A stretch of DNA of 64,000 nucleotides, from NCBI GenBank assembly GCA_038049695.1, contig CP142451.1, forward strand, positions 66,903,501 to 66,967,500. Direction: 5' to 3'. The notes below the pieces were generated by a model. It had not been told where the DNA came from. It worked only from the letters and a program-made list of their open reading frames with translations, and did not search any database. Position 1 is the first letter of the stretch. Every line of letters starts with the position of its first letter. The stretch is from Cinnamomum chago (lineage: Eukaryota; Streptophyta; Magnoliopsida; Laurales; Lauraceae). Below are positions 10,690 through 23,591 of this stretch, in pieces. A program made the translations under genes and the position numbers.

Positions 10690-11400
10690 ATACTCGGGTC
10701 TGTGGGACTGTAGGAGCTTGGGCATCGGGCTCTGGGGGAGGATCCCTTTGTGGCTCGTCGCGTTGCCTGACACGGCCAATATGCATGATGGTATTCTCTT
10801 CATACCATCTCATGTATTCCTCTTCATCCTCCCCCCCACCCTTTTGATTTTTTTCCTTTTCTCTTGAGCACATTATTTGCCCGAACTTCCCATGACTTCA
10901 CCTCCTCCTCATTCACTAGACTTCAATCTATCACAGATCTTCCCTTATTTTCTTTCCGCAATATGGGCCTGACGAAGCGTGGAGGCACCGTCTGTCTCAG
11001 GCCAAACTACCTCATAACCCTAGGGGTAGGTAACGCTCCAACACTCAATATGATATAAGGGGAGAATCTATTGTGAAGAGTGCTCTGTCAGTCTTCGAGA
11101 CATGCTTCAAAAAATGCTTTCCGTATTTCTTATACGGCTGTCACTCAAACTGTGAATGAAGCATTGAGTGAGTTAGAGCTATTAAAGTAAGTATGAAAAT
11201 TAATGGAAAACTGAAATGAAATCTTTCTACCTCTTTAGACGTGATGTAATTGAGTTGCTTTCGCACTTCTCTCAAGGTCGTAAGATAGGTCATTCCTAAA
11301 AGTCGGTTGGCCCATGTAACCATGATGGGAAACTGTATGTCATGGTTTAAGCAGTTGGTTGGACTTAAAACTCTACCAATCTTCATTCTGGTATAAGCTC
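10690..11400 (-). pseudogene. PMD-Ulp1 copy 1: C-terminal PMD exons
   Basis: Two further exonic stretches. 11220-11400 encodes DIQFPIMVTWANRLLG..LREVRKQL. About 10690-11070 encodes TPRVMR, then a TAG stop (11007-11009), then FGLRQTVPPRF and, after an acidic run, EEYMRWYEENTIMHIGR. 'R-x-FG-x-RQ-x-xPP' followed by a WY pair is the usual end of plant mobile domains. The stop marks this as a pseudogene. Confidence 0.65.
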
Positions 11401-11481
11401 AGATCTGTTAAAAGAGAGGGATTCATTAGAACATTAAGGACTAAATAGTGAAAGTATGATGGGGAAATATATCAAGCTCAC

Positions 11482-12261
11482 CTGAAGAAGCTGGAGGGGG
11501 CCAGAAAGAGACTTAAACTTCTTTTCCACAGCATCCCCCTCATCAATAGGGTCGGGCTTCTCACTCCTCTGGACCCTTTTCCAATATACACCCTTGTTTA
11601 ACATTCTATACAGGTTCGCTAAACAAGCAGAGGCCCATGAGTATGGCCTAAACTCTCTAAACAACTCTAAAATATAAAAGGGGCCTCGTGCCCCTGAAGA
11701 ATTGCAAAGAATCTGTCCCTCCACAAAAAAAAAAAAAAACAAATAGGCCCAAGTTAAATATATATCCTTGGCCTCTGTTGTCTTTTTATTCGCATCTCCT
11801 TTGCCTTTTTTCTTCTTTCCCTTTGGCTTCGGCTTCTCTTTCTCCCTCAACTCCTCCGGAGAGGGACGGAAGATGCGTTCCAGCCATGTGAACTTAAGGA
11901 AGACCCCATTGTAGTCTTCTTTCATTTGGGGCACCACACCAAGAACCTCCAGACAGAGATCATCGATCTCGTAGTGGGTGTATGTTCGGCCCGTTATGGG
12001 CAGACCATCAATAGGTGGGCTGTAGATGTATGCTACGTCCTCTAATGTGATGATCGCCTCGCCGGATGGGAGATGAAATGTGTTCGTCTCCGGCCTCCAC
12101 CGTTCGATCAGCCCTATGATCAATGCTTGGTCTATCCTCATCCACCTCATCTGAGCCAGATGATACAGGCCGACATCGGCAACCCACTGCATTTGTCGCT
12201 CGTTGAGGTCCCACTGCCCACAGTCGGGGTTAGTGGGAAAGCATCTGTAAGTGCCCAACTC
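11482..12261 (-). pseudogene. Plant mobile domain (PMD) core exon, copy 1
   Basis: A 780-bp exon with acceptor CTCACAG (start 12261) and donor TTCAG|GTGAGC (end 11482). The product shows the PMD signature: GLYHLAQMRWMRIDQALI, then LIERWRPETNTFHLPSGE, then ITLEDVAYIY, PIDGLPITG, and near the end PYSWASACLANLYR. A Lys-rich insertion (PKPKGKKKKGKG) lies mid-domain. PMD proteins of the MAIN/MAIL type are nuclear proteins linked to transposon silencing; many PMDs are carried by MULE or other transposons. No stop lies within this exon. Downstream exons on the same strand add an Ulp1-like domain, so this copy is more likely transposon-type than a host MAIN gene. Confidence 0.8.
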
Positions 12262-12321
12262 CTGTGAGCAAAATGAAAGTTTGAATAACGTTAGCCATAG
12301 ATCGAAAGGAAATTAAATTGA

Positions 12322-12531
12322 TTACTGGTTGTGTGGAAGAGAGTATACCAAACCGCGTTGAATAGCGGTGGAGATATGATGCTCTTGCTCGCATAAAAGA
12401 ACTACTGGTTGTGCATTTGAGGTACTAGCCTCATTTGAGGTAGTAGCCTCATTGCGGGGCACTTCAGGCTCCTTCTGCATGTTTGACCAAGTGAAATCTG
12501 CTCCTCTCAATGGCAAATCAACAAGACACAT
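12322..12531 (-). pseudogene. Probable first exon(s) of PMD-Ulp1 copy 1
   Basis: Short open stretch upstream of the PMD exon containing LPLRGADFTWSNM, a NEATTSNEASTSN run, and QEHHISTAIQRG before a possible donor G|GTATAC near 12350. No known domain. It is assigned to the gene only from position, strand and the intron-like spacing to 12261. Confidence 0.4.
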
Positions 12532-13833
12532 AAATCATTATGTAAGATTGAAAATGATTGATTAACCAATTTATTAAACAAAAACTTGAGTAGAAGAAAA
12601 ATGCCCAATTAATGGAGCACTTTGGTCTCTTTTTGTAAGAACAAGAAGATATTTAGATCTTTGCAAACTATGAACTATCAAACTTATTCATCATATGATG
12701 GTACTTTGTGACTGAGCAATGCTTATAATTCATGCAAAAGTATAAAAAGAGAGGAAGAATATACAAAGTGTTTTCATTACTTTCAAAAAGAAGTCGATGA
12801 AGATTGCATCACTAATTGTTATTTGATCTAATGGATGTAGCAGAAAATCTCAGTTTAGATAAAATCTACCCACATTGAGTTGAGCTGCCTTAACTAAGTG
12901 GTTATCAAATAGTTATACAAGGACACTCTGCCCCTACTTTTCAACTCATTATCCACCTAATGGAATTTCTCTAGTTGTCAGATTCTCTGCTACATCCATT
13001 AGATCAGCCCCTAAGAATAAAAATTAAGAATGACTGAATGATAAAGGAAGTGAGTCTATTGTTAAAATAGAAGCCGCAAACCACCTTTTATTCTCTGTAG
13101 ACTTTGTATTTAAGTATGAACAAATCACAGTACTTTGGAACATCACAGTACTTTGGAACCTCCATTATCTTAAACACAAAAATCAATGGAGTTCTCACCA
13201 CGTTAGTTTGATGCTTTAAGCACAAAGATACTATTCCTCCTGGCCACCTTGTCTATATCTATACGATTCCATTAACAACAATCTTTTGTTAGAATTTGAT
13301 GCAAAAATACAAGGTTACAGATATTTATTCTTGTCTATACGTAGAAGCATTGCAAGTAAATGTTTTACTTTTGTACTTTATTATTGTTTCCCATGTTTTG
13401 TGGAAAGTTGTTTCAAGGAAAGATGTTTATCTTTCTACTTTATATACAGAGTAACAAGGGGCGTGAAAAGTACTTTGCGTGTAAGGGGTGGAGTCATAAT
13501 ATTTCTAGTAAAGTCAAGAAGGAAAAGCGCGCATTTTAGTGAAACTCTCTTTGCGTAAAGCAGACTACTCAGAGCTTTTCATCTTCTTTAGTGAACAAAG
13601 AGCTGTGAATCACCATTTGAAACCATGACTTCATTTGTCGATTTGGTTAGGCACATCATGTTGATGAAATATATATATATATATATATATATATCGCTTA
13701 TCATGTTAGTTGACAAAGTCAAGATTGAAGTCTTAGCATGGTTTGACATTGTAAAGTTTAATTTCTCTCTCTCTCTCTCTCTCTCTCTCTTTTCTTTACC
13801 CCAGCTTAGGAGGTTGGGATCTAAGAGAGCCCA
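12532..13833. other. Non-coding flank with a hairpin and two microsatellites
   Basis: No gene seen. It contains an inverted-repeat hairpin (12824-13006), an (AT)13 run (13669-13694) and a (TC)n run (13764-13790). It may hold the promoter side of the PMD gene, but no promoter element is clear. Confidence 0.6.
12824..13006. repeat. 183-bp inverted-repeat element (MITE or foldback)
   Basis: Left arm TGATCTAATGGATGTAGCAG (from 12824) and its reverse complement ending at 13006 match over 26 bp with one mismatch. Weaker internal pairing (GAGTTGAG with TTCAACTCA) suggests a longer decayed stem. No clear target duplication. A small-RNA precursor is possible but unproven. Confidence 0.6.
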
Positions 13834-14069
13834 TGTGAGAACTCGACCCCTAATTTCCTGGATTAGTGTTGTTTTATTTGTGAATTAGTTTCTCTGAGTG
13901 AGATTAGTGTTTGTTTGGTTGAGTTTGTGAGCTATAATGGTTTTTCACTAGTTTTGGGGAATTTTGAGAGCTAGTGAACCTCGACAGTGACCATAGGGTC
14001 CTACTTGTTTTACATGATCAGCTTGGAGAGGTTCTTAGTGATTCCCAAAAATTTCCATTTTAGCTTCGT

Positions 14070-14357
14070 TTGACGAATCTCATCGTTCCCCACAACTTTC
14101 GTGTTCACTCCGTACCCATTCAAAGCTCCGAAAATCAGTTTTTCCAGCCCTGGGGGCAAAATCGGTCTTTTCACATTGAATCTGGACCCAAATTTCGAGA
14201 TCCCAGAACCATGCCAAAATTATACTTTTTGAAAACTAGATTTTATGAGAAACTTTTTTCCCTTCTGCGTCAATCGCACCCGAAGCCCATAAATCGATGT
14301 TTTAACCCTTGGAATCCCAAATTTTCCATTATTTTGACCCCTTTGACCAAAAGTTGA
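14070..14357 (+). other. Conserved small reading frame in LTR, copy 3 (95 codons)
   Basis: The element-sense frame diverges at the start but aligns from FRDPRTMPKLYFLKTRF through LLRQSHPKP with the copies at 5808 and 7423. No known domain. Confidence 0.3.
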
Positions 14358-15394
14358 CTTTTTCTGTGGACCTCGGAAGTATGTCAATATTGACCTTGTT
14401 GGAAACATAATCTTATACCGGACACTTTTCATGTTTTAAGTTTCTTGATCCGAGGTCTGGAAAGCCCTCTAATTTCCATTACAAGTTCTACTTAGTGTGG
14501 ACCCCACCTCCACTTATTATATAACACCACCCTCTCTTTCGCCCTCGTTTTTCCACTCTCCATCGACTACAACTCTATAGCTACAGTACCAGCAGCCATC
14601 CTTATTCTTTTTCTTCCATTTCTCTTGCTTTAATGGAGCCTCCAAGCCACTAATCCGACGAGGGAACTCCGACAACTTCTTCCCTTTCACCTCCTCTCTC
14701 GTTTGACATCATTTTCATGGGAAACCAAGGTGGGCAGCCCCTATTTCAATCTTCTTCTTGTTGATTGATGACCCTAGAGGTAAGGACTCCTTCCCATTTT
14801 CTTCTTTTGTGCAATGGCATCCCCTTAAGTTCTATTTCCTAGTTTGGTTTGAGCTCATTCCTTGTCTTTCATTGTTTGACCCATTTTAGGGTTTGTTTTG
14901 GGGGTTTTGCTTGTAGCTTTGGAGTTTGGATGTGGAAGAGTGTTTAGGCTTGATTTCTTGATTAGAAGATCCAAGGCAAGTTGATGAATGTATAAGTTTT
15001 GAACACTTACATGTTTCATGGAAATTTCTTGTTTTTGGCATTAATTGTTCTTAATGATTATTACATATCTTTTCATAGTCTTCCTGTCTTGATTTTATCA
15101 CTTTTGAAATGCATATTTATTAGTTGATTTCTCTATTATACATCTTGATGAATGCATCTATTATGTTATTAAGTGTAGATGAATCTTATGAATTGTGGTT
15201 TCTCTCTCTCTTTTTGGTGATTGAATGTGAAGAGAATGGAGGTGTTTGTTGTGGAAGTTTGTGGAAATTTTAATGATGAATTGGAGGAGTCTTGGACTCA
15301 TTTTATTGCAGGAATGTAGGGGGAGTTATGTGAGGAATGGTTTAAGGGAGAAAGGGCCCAAATCTGAACACAGTGGGGCTTTTCCCGCACCTGG

Positions 15395-15690
15395 CGGTAA
15401 GCCAGCGGTCACCTGTCGGCTAGCCGCCTAGTGACCGGCGGCTAACTGCCAGCTGACCGAACCATCACGGTCACTTTTCTAGAGAGCACCTCTTTCCCCT
15501 GAACCCAGTGGTCACCCCCACGGTTATCCAGCGGCTAACTGCCGAACCCAACGGCGGCTAACCGTCAGCTAACCGCACCATGGAGGTTACTTTTCCAGTA
15601 AGCTGCAATTTGCAGCCCAGCCGCGGTCATCTAGCGGCTAGCTGCCTAACCCAGCGGCGACTAACCACCAGCTAACCGCCATGTGACCGA
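15395..15690 (+). repeat. Decayed CGGCTAGCCG-type array
   Basis: Words such as TCGGCTAGCCGCC, GCGGCTAACTGCC, GCGGCTAACCGTC and CAGCTGACCG repeat with ACTTTTCCAG-type spacers. This is the counterpart of 8345-8650. Confidence 0.65.
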
Positions 15691-16620
15691 AATTACCCAG
15701 AAACATGGAAATGGAGAGAAATGAAGAGGATTTCTATCCCAATCATTTGTGAACTCTTTTTGAGAATGATGGGGACTATTCATCTGGAGATGCGCATGGA
15801 GCCTGTTTGAGAAAGAAACCATATTACGAAGATTCATTTGAAGTTTCGAAAACCCCAAAGTGTATAAGGACCCCGAAATGTCCCCAAACTCAAGGAGTAC
15901 CAAGTTTTATATATATTGACATACGGGATTCCTATTCACCTTGAACTAGTTTTGAACCCCGATACTTGTCCTGAGATTTCAAAAGTTCTATAGTATTTCA
16001 TTGTTCCCGAATTTACACTACTTGACTTGTTATTTCCGAAAGTATTGAAAGTGTACTTGTAATAATTGCTAGCCCTGAAATTTATTGCCAGACATGAAAT
16101 GACAGTTGTGCCTTTGAGAACCCAGTCTCGCCCGTTTATTTACTTGTACTTGATTTATTTGCACATGTCTTGATTTTTTATATTTGACCTATGAGTCAGC
16201 ACCACTAAGCTTGGATAACCTTGTTAGTTTGATCCACTAACTTGGAGATCCTCCTCTTGTCCTGCCAGCTGCAGTTCGGATCCCACTACCTGGTTATTAC
16301 CGTGGTCTTGTCCCGATGCCGCAGATTGCTACTGTGGTTCCCAATGTCCGGCTCGCTACCGTGGTCATGTATAGTATATTATATGTATATGTATATGTAT
16401 ATTTCGTTGTACCTCCTCACGACAGTGACTGAGGTCAACGCCTTGATCTTGCTCTGTCACTTCGGTGATAGAGGACTTAGCTTCGTGTGGTTGTCACCTT
16501 GCTTGTTTCCTGATTTCCTTGGATACCCGTACATGTTTTCTACAGCATTTATGTTTTCAGTAAATGGCTCGTTTCTTTTATGAAAGTTATTGATTGAACA
16601 CGTTGAATGCTTTTACAGAC

Positions 16621-16806
16621 GTTTTACATGAATATATGATTTGTCAGATATCTATGTTTTACACCCGTTTTACATGAATATTGATTTGTCAGATATCCAT
16701 ATTTTACAGACGTTTTACATGAATATATGATTTGTCAGATATCCATGTTTTACACCCGTTTTACATGAATATATGATTTGTTAGATATACATGGTCTTTC
16801 CACCCG
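16621..16806 (+). repeat. 46-bp tandem repeat, four copies
   Basis: Unit starts GTTTTACATGAATATATGAT and ends TTTTACACCC or TTTTACAGAC; the two endings alternate. The neighbouring bases 16611-16620 are a partial fifth copy. Confidence 0.8.
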
Positions 16807-17423
16807 TTTTAATTATATGCAACATTTGATCAAATAACATGATTTATCACATGTTTTATTCTTTAGTATATTTATTATCTTTTCACCCACTTGCCAGACC
16901 GTCGTGTTTGACCCACTATTTTGGTACTCATGTTCAGATTTCTTCGTCCCGCGCTGAGTGTTTTTGTTGGCTGTGGAGCCATGAGTTGCAGGTTGTTTTT
17001 TGGCTATGTCATGTAGACATTGAGCTTGACATCGGAGTTGCGTCACGTATGGGTAATGGTTATTAGCTTGTTATTGTATGGCTTTTATTAGCCTTTTGTT
17101 GGGATTTTTAATTAATGCACATTGATAATTTGTAACTTGAATATATATGGGAATACAATATCCTGTTATTGTCAGCTCTGTACTTTGTTATGGTGATGTA
17201 TTCCAATCTGATATGGTTCTTGATATGATAACTTTATGCTAGCGGTTGAGTGCGACGCGGAATCCGAAGGCCACAGACTCCGGGTCGTAACACCACAAAA
17301 GCTTCCACAAAATGTTCAGAGTGTGTTGGATTGTGTCGTCTTCACACACGCGGAATCTGGGAGAAAAATATAATTATCCTTAATCCCATTCACGCCCCGA
17401 GGTTCTGGTTTGGGGGTGTGACA

Positions 17424-18429
17424 ACCCACACAAGTAGAAAGAGGAAGCCCACAACATGGTGGGGTTGTGATATGATTTAATGTATTTTTTTTAAAGCATC
17501 GGCTTAAAATATGGAAAATCGGTATCACTCGCGAATCAAAACTATTACATAATGGCCAAAATCACTTTAGTTTCAGTTGAGCTTGAAACAACAATATGCT
17601 CCAGAAATTGTATGCTTCATGGAAACAGAAAATAGACTGATCTGAAGTTTCATACATTTTCATCACCATACATCGTTGGATTAAATCACGATTAAGGATG
17701 CACTCACTAACCCATTAAACTTTGAGTTCATCTATAAATAGGGAAAAGTCGCAGTTCTGCCATCAAGACCAGAATAATCAAATCATCATAGAAATAGATC
17801 AATCCCAATTCCCATCCCAGATAGTATAGCTCTTAAACAAACATAGATAGGAACAAGATATATCCCAGACAATGGTTCCCTATTAAATTGTGCTGAGTAC
17901 AGTAAGGCGTACAGGTGAATGCATGGATATATCCCTATTTGGCCTCTGCTATTGGTGCCATGTTACACGATTTTACTTGGAATTCCACTTGTGATCTCAT
18001 GACGACGACTACTACCATAATCCAAAAAAATTTACACTGAAAATACCCTAAATTTGGAATCTACAAACCCTAATCAAAGCAAACAAACAATGCACAAATT
18101 GAATATGACATTGAAGATAACAAACCATGCACTTCGATATCATATGCGGGATGGCGGGAAAACAAAATGGAGGGAAAATACAAAAACATTGAAAAGGATT
18201 CAAAAAGGAAGGAGATTTATACCTCTGGAGTGTCGATTGAAATCAAGGACGATGGAAAAAAGGATGGAAGCAAAGAGAAGCACTTGAGGAATTCGGTTTG
18301 AAGGCTAGTGGTTGTGGAAATGGAAGTAACCGCTCCTCGTCGCTCGCCCAAGGTCAGTCTTGATGGTAGGCTGGAAGAGAGAAGAAAAAAAATGAGAATA
18401 AACAGGGATTTGAGCCCTAATAGTGATCG
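17424..18429. other. Unassigned DNA
   Basis: No gene, RNA or element end could be supported. Short frames here have no recognisable content. Confidence 0.5.
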
Positions 18430-19660
18430 TGGACAGGGTCATCGCCGACCTTATTTAGTGTAAATAAGGTCGATGCCGACGATGTGCCAAATAGGTAAAA
18501 AAAAAGAAAAAAAAAATCGGGCCCAATTGCTCTAATTGGTGCCCACTTGCTAAAGTGTTTGATTGCGTAACATGTGCGGATAAAGTGATTTTTCGGGTTA
18601 AATCTTCTTTTTTTTACCTTTTTTTTTGTGATCGGATTCAACCTTCAGTTTCAGCGCTGGAGGTCGAATTCAACCCTGAGATAGAAAGTGAACTTAATAT
18701 ATTTTAGTTATCTACGTCAAATTCGACCTTATAAGAAACACCCGAAGGTCGGATTCGACCGGAAATGTACTTAAGTTTTTTTTACTTTAGGTATTGGGAG
18801 GGCAATAGATTTTTTTAAAACATAAAAATATCCCTTATTGTGAGTCTTACGAGGGTAAACAAAAACATAAAAATAAAGGCAAAGGATGTCGTATAATTTT
18901 TTTTTTATGAAAATATCCCCTATTGTGAGTCTTTGTAAAAATTTTCTATAAGAAATTAATTTGCATTTAATTAATCATATTTATAACGATATTAGACGTT
19001 GTAGAGGTTTAGAACCAAGTTAGTTATACTTTTCCACCTCGTGTAAAAATTAGATGGTCTAATTTGCATATATGGGTTGTGATATGGCAGGCCATTTCCT
19101 ATCCTTCTACTACTACTTCTTTCCTCTTATTCTCTTATTCATTTTCTCTCATTCTTTTCTATTTCACCATCACCTATGTTTCTTCTTTTTGTGTTTTTTT
19201 TCCCTATCTGCTCTCTTCCTTCTTTAGGATGCTCAAGAATGACACTGGTTATTGATTTGCTCTTTTAATGAACGTCTCTAGAATTCAAACAAGAGGGATC
19301 CAAGTGGGAAGAGTAGAGCTTCCTCTCTTGGGTTCACTTAGAACACGAATTCCTAAAAATGGCAGCCCTCCTAGTACCTAAAGTCAGAAAAACTCTTGTA
19401 CATTTTCGGTCGAATGCGACCTTCGGGTGTTTCTTACAAGGTCGAATTCAACGCAGAGAACTAAAATGTATTAATGCCACTTTCCTATCTTAGGGTCGAA
19501 CTCGACCTCCAGCGCTGAAACCGAAGGTCAAATTCGACCACAAAAGAAAATGATAAAAAAAATTAGGACTCCTGTACGAATTCCCTATTAGGGGCATGTT
19601 TGCCTAATGTTCCATGTTTCGTGTACTAACCACATAAAGTGGTTTTCCGGTAAAAACCTC
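18430..19660. mobile_element. Inverted-repeat element with GGTCGAATTCGACC dyads
   Basis: Arms of about 170 bp (18641-18812 and 19362-19540) are reverse complements at roughly 80% by eye, both holding TTTCAGCGCTGGAGGTCGA and AACACCCGAAGGTCG. Each arm repeats palindromes of the type GGTCGAATTCGACC. Outside the arms a motif (ATAAAGTG..TTTTC..GGT) recurs in direct orientation at about 18580 and 19635. The centre is AT-rich with no coding. A MULE-like or foldback element is possible; ends and target duplication were not found. Confidence 0.55.
18446..18472. repeat. Perfect 12-bp hairpin
   Basis: CGACCTTATTTA, loop GTG, TAAATAAGGTCG. It flanks the inverted-repeat element on its left. Confidence 0.7.
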
Positions 19661-19850
19661 TTACTTTTATCAATAATATGAAAGTTTAATTATTTTATTT
19701 TTTTAATATATATTATAATCTGTTGCAGCAGCCAGATAGCTCAATTTAAAATCTTCAAAACTTGCCGAGCAGTAAAAATATTACACTATTTAATTTTAGA
19801 AACTTTAAATTTGTTAATATTTCATTCTATAGATATCCAAATGAGCCTTA

Positions 19851-20842
19851 GGGGGTGTTTGGATAACTGCATAATATAATATCAACAAATTTAAATATTG
19901 TAAGATTTCATTATATATAATAAAATAGTGTCATATTATTATTTTGTGTCACTTCTGGTGTTTAGCAAATTTTACAAATTTCAGTATACCTTTGAAGTGT
20001 TTGGCAATTTATAAAAAATCTCACAAGATGATATACTAAATAAGAAATTAAATGAAAGTAATCAATTGACCCAATGTAGGACCCACTAATTTATAATCAC
20101 ATGTGTTAATAATCATGGTAGGACCCACTATTGTTAAAAAAAAATCACCGGATTAAATGTTAAAACCTTGATATCCAGGCAATGTTGTTTGATTAAGGTA
20201 GGTCCACCAAATGTAAATAGCCATAGTGTACTACAACTAATGGTGATTATCACAAATGGGCCTATCTTTTTTTTAGTAAAACCTTTTCTAATGTCAAGCA
20301 TCATTGATGAATCTATCTATGAGAAATCATTGTGGGACCCATTTGATATTAGCAGTCATATTAACACAAGGGGAGCTATCAAATAGTGGGGCCCATTTAA
20401 TAATGACAAACTTTTAACTATAAATCACGCAATTCAATCTTGGTAATTAATAAAAAAAACCCAGCTAATTTTGGTAGTATGGGACCCACGTAATGTTGGT
20501 AATGACGATGAAGGGTCCCTAGTGTGACATTAGTAAGACCCTCTTAATATTTATAATTAACAAGGGCTATGTAATTGTGACATAGTTATAGGACCCCACA
20601 TTAAATTTGTAAGCATTGTGGGGCCACTCTAATATTGGGAGTCATAGTTACAATAAGGATCATTAATATTAAAACTTATGGGTCACTAAAATTAATGGTT
20701 GCCCATGAGTTCTTTTGTATATAGAAAAGATTTTGTAGCAAAAGATTATCTTATACAGCATATCCTTGAATAATGTAATATGAAGGTTTTTAGAAGAAAA
20801 TGAGATATTGTAATATACTTTCTAAATTATCCAAGCACCTCC
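19851..20842. mobile_element. Harbinger/Tourist-like non-autonomous element, 992 bp, TSD TTA
   Basis: Left end GGGGGTGTTTGGATAA and right end TTATCCAAGCACCTCC pair at 14 of 16 positions, flanked by TTA at 19848-19850 and 20843-20845. Both features fit PIF/Harbinger-type elements. The interior is AT-rich and repeats a GGACCCAC-containing phrase; no transposase. Confidence 0.75.
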
Positions 20843-20845
20843 TTA

Positions 20846-21691
20846 GGGTCCATTTCTTTTCTGGAATCCAGAGAGTTCCTATCTGAGAAATTTCTAAATT
20901 TCTAAACATATTAGAATTCTTGGATGCTCCATTATACAACAACATTCAGGAATTCACCAATCCTGGCAAGACAAAGAGACGTTTTAGGTGGTTGGGATTT
21001 TAAAAGGGACATTCTACTGGTACACAAGAAAAATCTCTTCACACACAATTGTTTTTAAAAAAACATTGCCTAAACTACCCTTCTTCATTCCCACTCCCCC
21101 CTTTTTCCGCCTTCAACCCTCCTCCCTCTCTCCATCTTAGTTGCCGGCTGGGAGGGAGACCACAACGGTAGCCCCGGCCTCTTACTCCCTCTCCCTCTCC
21201 CTCCCCCTCCCCCTCCCTTCTTCTTCTCCTTCACGCCTCTTGCTGCCACCGAACATCGTCGCCGCCGCCGTCGACTGCCACTGCCACCACCCTCGTCGTC
21301 GTCGATTGCTACCCGCCACCACCTGACCCCCTTCTTCCTCTCCACTTCAGTGCCGCCCCATCTCTCGCTCATTTCCCCCTTTCTCTTCCGTCCTCTCTCA
21401 CTCCCCATTGTTGTCCCATGTCATCACACCTTCACCGTCATCATCGGCGACATCCAGCACCACCGCCGACCACCACCAAGCTCCCTTCTTATTTCTCTCT
21501 ATTTCCCCCATTTTCCCTCTCTATGTTTCACTCTTAAATTCTTTTTCTCTCTCTCCCATCTCCTTTCTACCACGTGAATCAGGCCCCCCTACCCATCTCA
21601 TTCTCTCTGTCGCTTTTTCTGTTCTTTCTTTCTTCTTTTTCTCTTTCCCCTCCTCCTCCTTCTTCTCCACGAGAGGGAATGGGGTGACTGG
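20846..21691. other. Pyrimidine-rich non-coding DNA
   Basis: From about 21060 the plus strand is dominated by C and T (CTCCCTCTCC, CTTCTTCTCC runs). The open frames on both strands are products of this bias. No gene supported. Confidence 0.6.
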
Positions 21692-23591
21692 TGTCACGCC
21701 CCAAAACCGGGATCCTGCTGCGATCCAATCTCGGGGAGCGTGATTTGGGGTTAATTAAAATTTTTGTTTTCCCTAGGATCCGCGCGTGTGAGGATTTCAA
21801 AATTCCACACGACTTGAAATTTTCGCAGAAGCTGATGTCGCGTTGTGACTCGGAGCCCATGGCCATCGAGTTCCGTGTTGCACTCAACCGCTAACATAAA
21901 TCCATCAAATCAAGGCTCATAATCAGACTGGAACAAATCAAGAACCATAAAATACTGAGCTGGTAGTAACAGGACAATTCATTTCCCACATATGTTCAAG
22001 TTACAAATTATACAGATATAATCACGAGAAATTCCAAAAGAAAAAGGCTAATAAATACCATCCAAAAATAACCAACTAAACAAAATGCTACCCCAAATTA
22101 CGTTACGAACTCCGGCGCCAAAAGCGACGTCTAGATGACATCATTGGGCAGCCACTCACGTCCAACCGACGACTCAACCGCCTCCTCTACTCAAACCGTC
22201 TAAATGGCAACATGGTCGAAATCTGGCGCCAAACAAGAGAGTATCAGACACGACGGTCTGGCAAGTGAATAAAGCAGATAAAAAGTGACAAGTATTTATA
22301 AAACATTATGAGTAAAACAATTAAAAGTCCAAACATAAAAATATTGATGAAATAATTAAACAATTTCTAAACCATTAACCATTTTAAAGAGATATAATAA
22401 ACTGAGTAAAAACATTGGCAATCCACATATAGCTATATTCTCCTATTACCGAAGTAACAAGAGCAAACAGAAACCGTGGCAACTACCTGTGGGACCGGAA
22501 TAGAACCGTTGCCACTACCCATGGGACCGAAAACAGACAGAATCTAAACTGTATTTGGCAAATAATTTTAAGATCCTAAGCCGCGTGATCAGCCCAACTA
22601 GGTGACCTAAGCTTAGTGGTGTCATTCAAAGCCAAAACCTGAATCAATGTACAAATCAAATCATTGCAATACATTTCCAAAATCGATAAAAGGAACTACT
22701 CCAAACAAATACATACTGACAAACTCGAACGAATCAGATGAGTAGCCTTACCGATGTTTTCGAACGTGGCAAACACTCAAATCTATTTCAAAACAATTTG
22801 TAGAACATATACAAATTTCCCTAACTTAGAATGAATTAATGTAAAATGGTTTAATGGCTTACCACGGGTTGTCTTGACATACACTTAGACCCTTAATGTC
22901 GATAATATATGCGGAGCTTGGTGTCACTGAAGATCTACGACAATTAAGGATATAAAGTGTGTATTAAGACTTAAATAAATTCCCGGGTAATTCTAACATC
23001 AAACAACTCCATCATTTTTCCCATTTAAATTTCACGGTTTAAGGTAATTTGATTCAATGGATACATCTCATGCTACTATGCTCCAATGAGGTTTAAATGG
23101 GCTTCAAATAGTGGGGAAAAAGGGCTGGAAATAGAGCCTGATATGGGCTGGAAAACAGCCCAGAAAATGGGCAGAAAACAGCCCAGAAATTGGGCCTAAT
23201 ACAGGCCAGAAATTGGGCAGAAAACAGGCCTAAAATGGCCTTGAAAACAACCCAGGAATTGGCCCAGAAAACAGCCCTGAAATGAGCCTGAAAGCAGCCC
23301 TGAAACAGGCCTGAAAACGGCCCAGGCCCGCCCTGCTGCCATGCAGAGACTGGTCCGGTTCAGTGCAGGATTCTGCACTCTTCTTTCCTTCTTATTTCTG
23401 ATTTTTGAATCATTTCCCTCCTTATTCTCCCACCTGAACTCTTATACAAACGGAGTGTTTCCTTGTTTCATCAAACATCCATTTAGACATCAACACACTA
23501 ATTCATTCCATCTCTTCCAAAAATCCTGATATGAACATCAATTGGACACAAAAACCACATAAATTTGTACACAATTTGAACACAAAATGTG

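Larger units (their letters stand above)
13834..17423 (+). mobile_element. Solo LTR, 3590 bp
   Basis: Begins TGTGAGAACTCGACCCC and ends GGTTTGGGGGTGTGACA. Flanks GCCCA (13829-13833) and ACCCA (17424-17428) look like a 5-bp duplication with one change. The last 180 bp align with the end of the minus-oriented LTRs at 21692 and 27866 (GCGGTTGAGTGCGACGCGGA region). It also holds the conserved small frame (14070-14357), a decayed dyad array (15395-15690) and a 46-bp tandem repeat (16621-16806). Confidence 0.8.

Noticed and set aside
11727-11745. Possible frameshift in the poly-Phe run of the PMD exon
   Set aside because: The frame continues through the T-run into conserved PMD sequence, so no shift is needed, though run length deserves checking.
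21085-21577. Arg/Gly-rich and Pro/Ser-rich frames on both strands
   Set aside because: Result of a pyrimidine-biased tract; overlapping frames on both strands, no domain.
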